Shown here: in pieces, positions 6,387-10,526 of the stretch
Layout: every line of letters begins with the position of its first letter
Numbering within the stretch: position 1 is the stretch's first letter
Origin: Actinomycetes bacterium
GTDB taxonomy: Bacteria > Actinomycetota > Coriobacteriia > WRKU01 > WQUG01
DNA length: 10,526 nucleotides
Direction of reading: 5' to 3'
Assembly: GCA_031268615.1 (NCBI GenBank)
Contig: JAIRWZ010000151.1
Location: 1 to 10,526 of the forward strand
The notes under the pieces: model-generated
What the model was told of the DNA's origin: nothing
Database searches by the model: none
What the model saw: only the letters and a program-made list of their open reading frames with translations
Translations under genes and position numbers: made by a program

Positions 6387-7112
6387 CTAACGCAAAATCT
6401 TGCTTAAGAACAGCTTCGTGCGCTCGTGTTGTGCATCCTCAAAGAAATGCTGCGGTGTGCCATCTTCTAAGATACGTCCCTCGTCAATGAACACCACGCG
6501 GTCAGCCGCTTCGCGGGCAAAGCCCATTTCGTGCGTCACCACGACCATCGTAATGCCTTCTTCGGCCAGACCAACGATAACGTCCAGGACCTCCTGAATC
6601 ATTTCAGGGTCAAGCGCCGAAGTCGGCTCATCAAATAGCAAAATCTTCGGATGCATATTCAGGGCACGGGCAATGGCGACGCGCTGTTGCTGTCCACCGG
6701 ACAACTGTGCCGGGTATTCACCGGCCTTTTCCCGCAGACCCACCCGCGTCAAAAATGCCATGCCGGAATCTTCGGCTTCTTCCTTGCTGACCCCTTGCAC
6801 CACAATGGGGGCAAGCGTCAGGTTCTCCAGTACCGTCTTGTGCGGGTACAGATTGAACTGCTGAAAGACCATGGCGACCGATTGGCGCACCTGAGCAATG
6901 GGCGCCTTATGCGCCGTCAGCTCCGCGCCGTCAATGACGACACGCCCACTGGTCGGTTTTTCTAACATATTCATGCAACGAATCATGGTAGATTTGCCGC
7001 TGCCCGAAGGTCCGATAATTACCAACTTCTGACCGGTTGGAACGGTCAGGTCGATATCTTTCAGTACATGGTTCGAACCGAAGGACTTGTTGACTTTGAT
7101 AAGCTCAATCAA
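6387..7112 (-). CDS. glnQ: Polar amino acid ABC transporter ATPase (GlnQ/Peb1C family), TTG start
   Basis: The cytoplasmic ATPase that drives the importer, 241 residues, full family length. Motifs: Walker [10 protein letters not shown] (34-42), Q84 in [17 protein letters not shown], signature [15 protein letters not shown] (137-151), Walker [14 protein letters not shown] (157-169) and switch H194 in [16 protein letters not shown]. The FNLYPH.T..EN and THEMGFA words are typical of the GlnQ/HisP group. The start is TTG at 7112, not ATG: it places [12 protein letters not shown] at the normal family N-terminus and has AAAGGGG about 8 bases upstream. It is the first gene of the importer operon, with a good promoter candidate close by. 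The binding-protein gene follows after 107 bases. Gene symbol reflects family, not a tested glutamine specificity. Confidence 0.94.
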   Translation of the reverse strand: MIELIKVNKSFGSNHVLKDIDLTVPTGQKLVIIGPSGSGKSTMIRCMNMLEKPTSGRVVIDGAELTAHKAPIAQVRQSVAMVFQQFNLYPHKTVLENLTLAPIVVQGVSKEEAEDSGMAFLTRVGLREKAGEYPAQLSGGQQQRVAIARALNMHPKILLFDEPTSALDPEMIQEVLDVIVGLAEEGITMVVVTHEMGFAREAADRVVFIDEGRILEDGTPQHFFEDAQHERTKLFLSKILR

Positions 7113-7140
7113 GGTCTGGCCCCTTTCGCTGTGAAACTGT

Positions 7141-7169
7141 ATTGTAGCGGTTTAGGCGCCAATACGCAA
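7141..7169 (-). promoter_or_regulatory. Probable sigma-A-type promoter of the importer operon
   Basis: On the - strand, a -10 box TACAAT (7146-7141, five of six consensus bases) is preceded by 17 bases and a weak -35 TTGCGT (7169-7164, TTG conserved). The -10 ends 28 bases before the TTG start of the ATPase, leaving a short leader with the ribosome site. The rest of the gap 7113-7270 shows no clear terminator for the WxL gene upstream, so read-through is possible. Confidence 0.5.
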
Positions 7170-7270
7170 AGTCCCCACCGTTCACCGGGATTTGCTGCTG
7201 CACAAGAACTAGAGGATTTTCTGGCGCTATCCGACCGATAATGAGGTCAGCGAAGTCAACGCCGGGCCAT

Positions 7271-9331
7271 TTAGGGCGCGATTTGCAAGGTCCAGTCAAC
7301 GGTGGTCGAATAGGGAGTGTTCGCCAAAACATGCGCTGTCTCAACATCCAACAGCAAGCCGCGCTCCGCCGCCCAAGACACCGTGGCATTCTGGCCTCGT
7401 TGCCCCTCAAATATCAACTGCGCCGTCCCCGGTATCAGCGGTCTGTCCACCTCGTTTGCGTCCACAAACACCAGTGAACCGGGTAAAGATTTCCCACTGC
7501 TTGTTTTCAGAGTTTCGGTAACCTTGGCGTACAGATCCCAGTGATTGCCAACTCGACGCGTATCCTCCACCTCAATGCGCCAGTCATCGTCAGCGCGCAG
7601 AATTCGTTCAATATTAGAGGTAATGTCACCGGTCACAAAATCAAGGCGCGTCGGCACATAACTAAAACTCACGACGCCGTCGTCCTTCTTAATCGTACGT
7701 CGTCCCATATAAAAGGCTTTTGTTGTACTGCCCTGCAACAAATAGGTCACTTCCTTGCCAATGTCTAAGGCCGTGCCGCCAACTGCCAGATTGAACTCTC
7801 CCCCCGAACCCGCCGAAACCTTGCCCAGTGAGGTCAGCGAGCCGGGCAGCGGCCAGCCCAGAGCCGCGCGCGCGCCATACAGCGCTTGCACGCTATCGCC
7901 GGACGCGTCAGCCGCGCCGGTCAGGTTGTTCAAACCTTCGTACACATCGTCCAATGTCAGTCCCGGCGCCGCCATAATCAGCAGGCGTGCCTTGCCAATG
8001 TCAAAATTTGCCGCCGAAAAAGCGTGCGATTGAAAGTCATTCGCACCGAGACCCGGCGCCGATGCGGAGGACTGCGTAGCCGTTCCCATCGCACCGGAAA
8101 ACGAAAAAGCGCTGAGATCTTCTTTTTGCCACAGATATTCAGGAGCAGAACGGGCGATGCTTCCTGTTCCTCTCCAGACGTTTATCACGCCCACGGTTCC
8201 TGAAATCGTAAACGTAGAACTATTAGCACGGAACAGCTCACTGCTCGGCATATTGCACTGCAGCACTACCAGACGAGGATTGTTAAAGGACACCGTGGCT
8301 CCGCTGTTAGGGCGCATGATATAGCCATCATCGGCATACCCGTCACGTGTGATGATACAGGTAGCGCCCGCGTTCACCCTAAAAGAATTCGTCACACGCA
8401 GCAGGGGTCCCAGCTCACTCGTTGGGCTGGTTTGACGAAACTCAAAATACGCCCCGGTGTCAATCAGCACGTCTTTGATATACTGAAGGTAGTAAAACGT
8501 CAACGGCCCTTGCCCCGTGTATACAAAGCGTGCACCAGCGCCAACACTGAACTCATTCGCTGTCCCGGCATAATATATGAGCCCGCTACTGGTATGGGAG
8601 TTTTTAATGGTCACGTCGGCGTTCGGCGCTATGCGTAACCGAGTAAGCGCGTCAGTAGAATGCATCCAAAATACGAAGTCGCGGTCCGTGCCGCCCCCGA
8701 TGAAATTAATGTCAACCTTGCCGCGAAATTCCACCGCGCCAGCCTGCGCCAGCTCCTCCGCTTCCTCACCACCGCTGTTCGTGCGGCATATCAGATTGCT
8801 GTCCTGCAGTTCCACCACGAACCTATAGACATCCGCCAACATCGGACCGCTGTAGTCAGCATTCACCAGGCGCAGCCGCCAAGTTTCGGCTGTTGACGGG
8901 GTACCTATGTTATATACAAAACCATCGTGGTCGCGCCCATACAGCACAATATCGCGGAATTCCAGCGTAAAAGCCCCCGAGCCACTGTTGGCAATATAAC
9001 CGGTGCCATCACCCTGTTCCAAGGTATACCGCGTATTCGTCTGTTCCGGACCGTGACCCACAATCGTCATCGAACTGCGCCCGGAAATTGACTGGTTTGT
9101 ATCAAAAGAGATGTTGTTGAGCAAATAAATCTTGGTGACACCCGTGTTGGTGAGCGATGACGTAAACTCATCTCTTGTCGAGGCAGTCACCGCGCCGGCC
9201 TCCCCCGGCACAGAGGGTCCCACCGCAAAGGCGAAGTGAGCGCGTCCACCCAGAACAGCCCCTGCCAAGACACAGGCAATGCTTACCAGCAACAAGTAAC
9301 GGGAGGAAAATTTCAAACGCAAACTATTCAA
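7271..9331 (-). CDS. Secreted WxL-domain surface protein with probable beta-helix region
   Basis: A 686-residue exported protein. Residues 1-36 form a signal peptide: R5, K7 and R11, a hydrophobic core (about 13-28), and a likely cut after HFAFA. Residues about 50-390 are rich in Ser, Thr, Gly and Asn with repeated short hydrophobic strands, as in STRDEFTSSL, IYLLNNISFD and MTIVGHGPE. This resembles the parallel beta-helix, pectate-lyase-like adhesive regions of other large WxL proteins. The C-terminus (about 558-686) fits a WxL domain: VPTRLDF, then VEDTRRVGNHWDLYAKV (first W-x-L at 598-600), KSLPGSLVF, and the terminal YSTTVDWTLQIAP (second W-x-L at 680-682). WxL domains bind peptidoglycan non-covalently. 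The start is TTG (9331), 5 bases after the WxLIP stop, with only a weak GGA ribosome site, so coupling is likely. No LPXTG signal is present. Ligand unknown. Confidence 0.88.
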   Translation of the reverse strand: MNSLRLKFSSRYLLLVSIACVLAGAVLGGRAHFAFAVGPSVPGEAGAVTASTRDEFTSSLTNTGVTKIYLLNNISFDTNQSISGRSSMTIVGHGPEQTNTRYTLEQGDGTGYIANSGSGAFTLEFRDIVLYGRDHDGFVYNIGTPSTAETWRLRLVNADYSGPMLADVYRFVVELQDSNLICRTNSGGEEAEELAQAGAVEFRGKVDINFIGGGTDRDFVFWMHSTDALTRLRIAPNADVTIKNSHTSSGLIYYAGTANEFSVGAGARFVYTGQGPLTFYYLQYIKDVLIDTGAYFEFRQTSPTSELGPLLRVTNSFRVNAGATCIITRDGYADDGYIMRPNSGATVSFNNPRLVVLQCNMPSSELFRANSSTFTISGTVGVINVWRGTGSIARSAPEYLWQKEDLSAFSFSGAMGTATQSSASAPGLGANDFQSHAFSAANFDIGKARLLIMAAPGLTLDDVYEGLNNLTGAADASGDSVQALYGARAALGWPLPGSLTSLGKVSAGSGGEFNLAVGGTALDIGKEVTYLLQGSTTKAFYMGRRTIKKDDGVVSFSYVPTRLDFVTGDITSNIERILRADDDWRIEVEDTRRVGNHWDLYAKVTETLKTSSGKSLPGSLVFVDANEVDRPLIPGTAQLIFEGQRGQNATVSWAAERGLLLDVETAHVLANTPYSTTVDWTLQIAP

Positions 9332-9336
9332 GTCAG

Positions 9337-10509
9337 TTATTCCGCGTCCTCTTCGGTGACGATTTCTGGTGTGGACCCCCCGGTCAAGCCGGGAGCAGGC
9401 TCAATACTCACTTCATTCTCTTTATCTTCTTTGCGGCGACGCTTCCACAGAATGATGATGAGCGCCAGAATAATCAAGGCCATGGCCGCGATGATTATTA
9501 CCCACAGCCAGGGGAATTGTGACGGCTCGGCATCGACTGCCTGGTCATTCAATTCCTGGGCCTGGGCATAGCTGACCGACCAGGGCAAATCAAAACTAAC
9601 GTCGTCCGTATCACCCTCGGTGTCACGCATAGTGACGCGACTAATATAGTCGCCCGGGTCGATAGCGCCGTCCCAAAATAAGACATAGGGCATAGACGAG
9701 TTCGGCGCCATGTTGACATTGTCGTTATCTAATTCACGGATAATGTTGGCCATGTCGCCTTTGCGATAGACCTCAATGTGCAGTTCCCATTCCTTTGCGA
9801 TGGCCGGCGCCGTGTTGCGGATGTCATGAATGACCGAGGTGTAGCCGCCGGTCAGCGTGGGATACGCCTTATCGCCTTCGATAGCGGGCAGGACGGGGGC
9901 GTCGGTTTCAGACAACAGAGCGCCCAAGGCGTACGAATAGCGATTACTGATGACGACGGCGTCATCGCTTTCAGCGTTTGCCTTTTTGTGTTGGTCAATG
10001 TCCATGACGTGAATGCCACCGAGAATCACGCCGTCGAATTCTTCCGGCGGCATGGTGACTTCGGTGACGACAACTTTGCTGGCGTTTGGCTGCAGCGTAA
10101 AGTCGGGCTCAATGACGCGGGCCAGCTGATTAAAGGGGTGCGCCAGTGAGGGGTCAATGATGTCCGGTTTTGTATATTCGATAACGCCGTTGCCATTAGT
10201 GGAGGCTGCAATCGCGCTGACGCGAATGCGTTTCGGCTGACTGTCGTTGTTCGTAACACGCACACGCAACGTTTCGCTCTGCCCTGGTTTTAGACGTACG
10301 TCAAAGTAGCTGACAGAGCTGTCGCGCTGGCTGTCCGGCAATAGTGCCTGAACGGAGAACTTTACGTTGGGGGCAGCGTGGGCAGCGCCCGGCAGCACAG
10401 CGAAGAAAATTGCAATGCTGGCAACGCTGATACCGATAGAGATAATGGAGAGTGAGAGTGGGATGGACAGCAGAGCTGTCCTCCGGATGGTCAGAAATAC
10501 GCGTTTCAT
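9337..10509 (-). CDS. WxL-interacting protein, DUF916 + DUF3324, membrane anchored
   Basis: A 390-residue cell-surface protein that in WxL systems binds the partner WxL protein and holds it at the wall. Residues 1-45 are a long signal peptide (MKR, RR, hydrophobic core, cut after GAAHA). The DUF916 (WxLIP peptidoglycan-binding) domain spans about 48-170, with SYFDVRLKPGQSETLRVRV, ASTNGNGVIEY and PPEEFDGVILGGIHV. DUF3324 (WxLIP host/partner-binding) spans about 180-318, with NRYSYALGALLSE. A membrane helix (about 333-355) is followed by KRRRK and a 30-residue acidic cytoplasmic tail. That is the canonical WxLIP architecture. ATG 10509 has GGAAGGG about 10 bases upstream. The operon may continue right of the window. 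The WxL protein gene follows after 5 bases, so both are made from one transcript. Confidence 0.94.
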   Translation of the reverse strand: MKRVFLTIRRTALLSIPLSLSIISIGISVASIAIFFAVLPGAAHAAPNVKFSVQALLPDSQRDSSVSYFDVRLKPGQSETLRVRVTNNDSQPKRIRVSAIAASTNGNGVIEYTKPDIIDPSLAHPFNQLARVIEPDFTLQPNASKVVVTEVTMPPEEFDGVILGGIHVMDIDQHKKANAESDDAVVISNRYSYALGALLSETDAPVLPAIEGDKAYPTLTGGYTSVIHDIRNTAPAIAKEWELHIEVYRKGDMANIIRELDNDNVNMAPNSSMPYVLFWDGAIDPGDYISRVTMRDTEGDTDDVSFDLPWSVSYAQAQELNDQAVDAEPSQFPWLWVIIIAAMALIILALIIILWKRRRKEDKENEVSIEPAPGLTGGSTPEIVTEEDAE

Positions 10510-10526
10510 GGGCTTTAATCCCTTCC

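Noticed and set aside
7105..7270. An open frame on the - strand running from the 3' end of the WxL gene toward the ATPase, with protein-like composition
   Set aside because: It overlaps the WxL gene in another frame, has no start of its own with a ribosome site, and contains the importer promoter. The WxL protein ends normally at its WTL..AP motif, so no frameshift is needed.
8432..9571. Several + strand open frames opposite the WxL and WxLIP genes
   Set aside because: Both - strand genes have complete, recognisable domain order and signal peptides. The + frames have no motif or ribosome site.

Overview
The window most likely comes from a Gram-positive bacterium of the Bacillota. The evidence is a WxL/WxLIP cell-surface pair, a lipobox-bearing solute-binding lipoprotein, and a PhoR-type kinase with the extracytoplasmic fold usual in that phylum. 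Genus and species cannot be read from the sequence. The left third is visibly richer in A and T than the right two thirds.

Left block (1-3694, + strand): the 3' end of a phosphate (Pho/Pst) operon. It holds a 5'-truncated pstB, phoU, an OmpR/PhoB-type response regulator and a PhoR-type histidine kinase. Gaps are 30, 13 and 1 bases. Together they import phosphate, sense it and pass the signal to transcription.

Convergent junction (3695-3808): a 114-base gap built from short direct repeats. It is very C-rich on the + strand. Six G-runs on the - strand form a canonical G-quadruplex motif. No ordinary intrinsic terminator is seen for the Pho operon.

Middle block (3809-7112, - strand, read right to left): a complete polar amino acid ABC importer in the order ATPase, binding protein, permease, permease. 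The binding protein closely resembles Campylobacter Peb1A (aspartate/glutamate binding). A 107-base palindromic MITE-like element separates the binding protein from the permeases. One of its ends can also form a terminator-like stem with downstream sequence. A probable promoter (7141-7169) precedes the ATPase, which starts with TTG.

Right block (7271-10509, - strand): a two-gene surface module. The upstream gene encodes a membrane-anchored WxL-interacting protein (DUF916 + DUF3324). Five bases later comes a 686-residue secreted protein with a probable beta-helix region and a C-terminal WxL domain. The WxL protein would bind peptidoglycan and be held at the surface together with its partner.

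No tRNA, rRNA, CRISPR array, transposase or phage gene was seen. The best candidates for undescribed biology are the MITE/terminator arrangement inside the importer operon, the repeat/G-quadruplex junction, and the WxL module.
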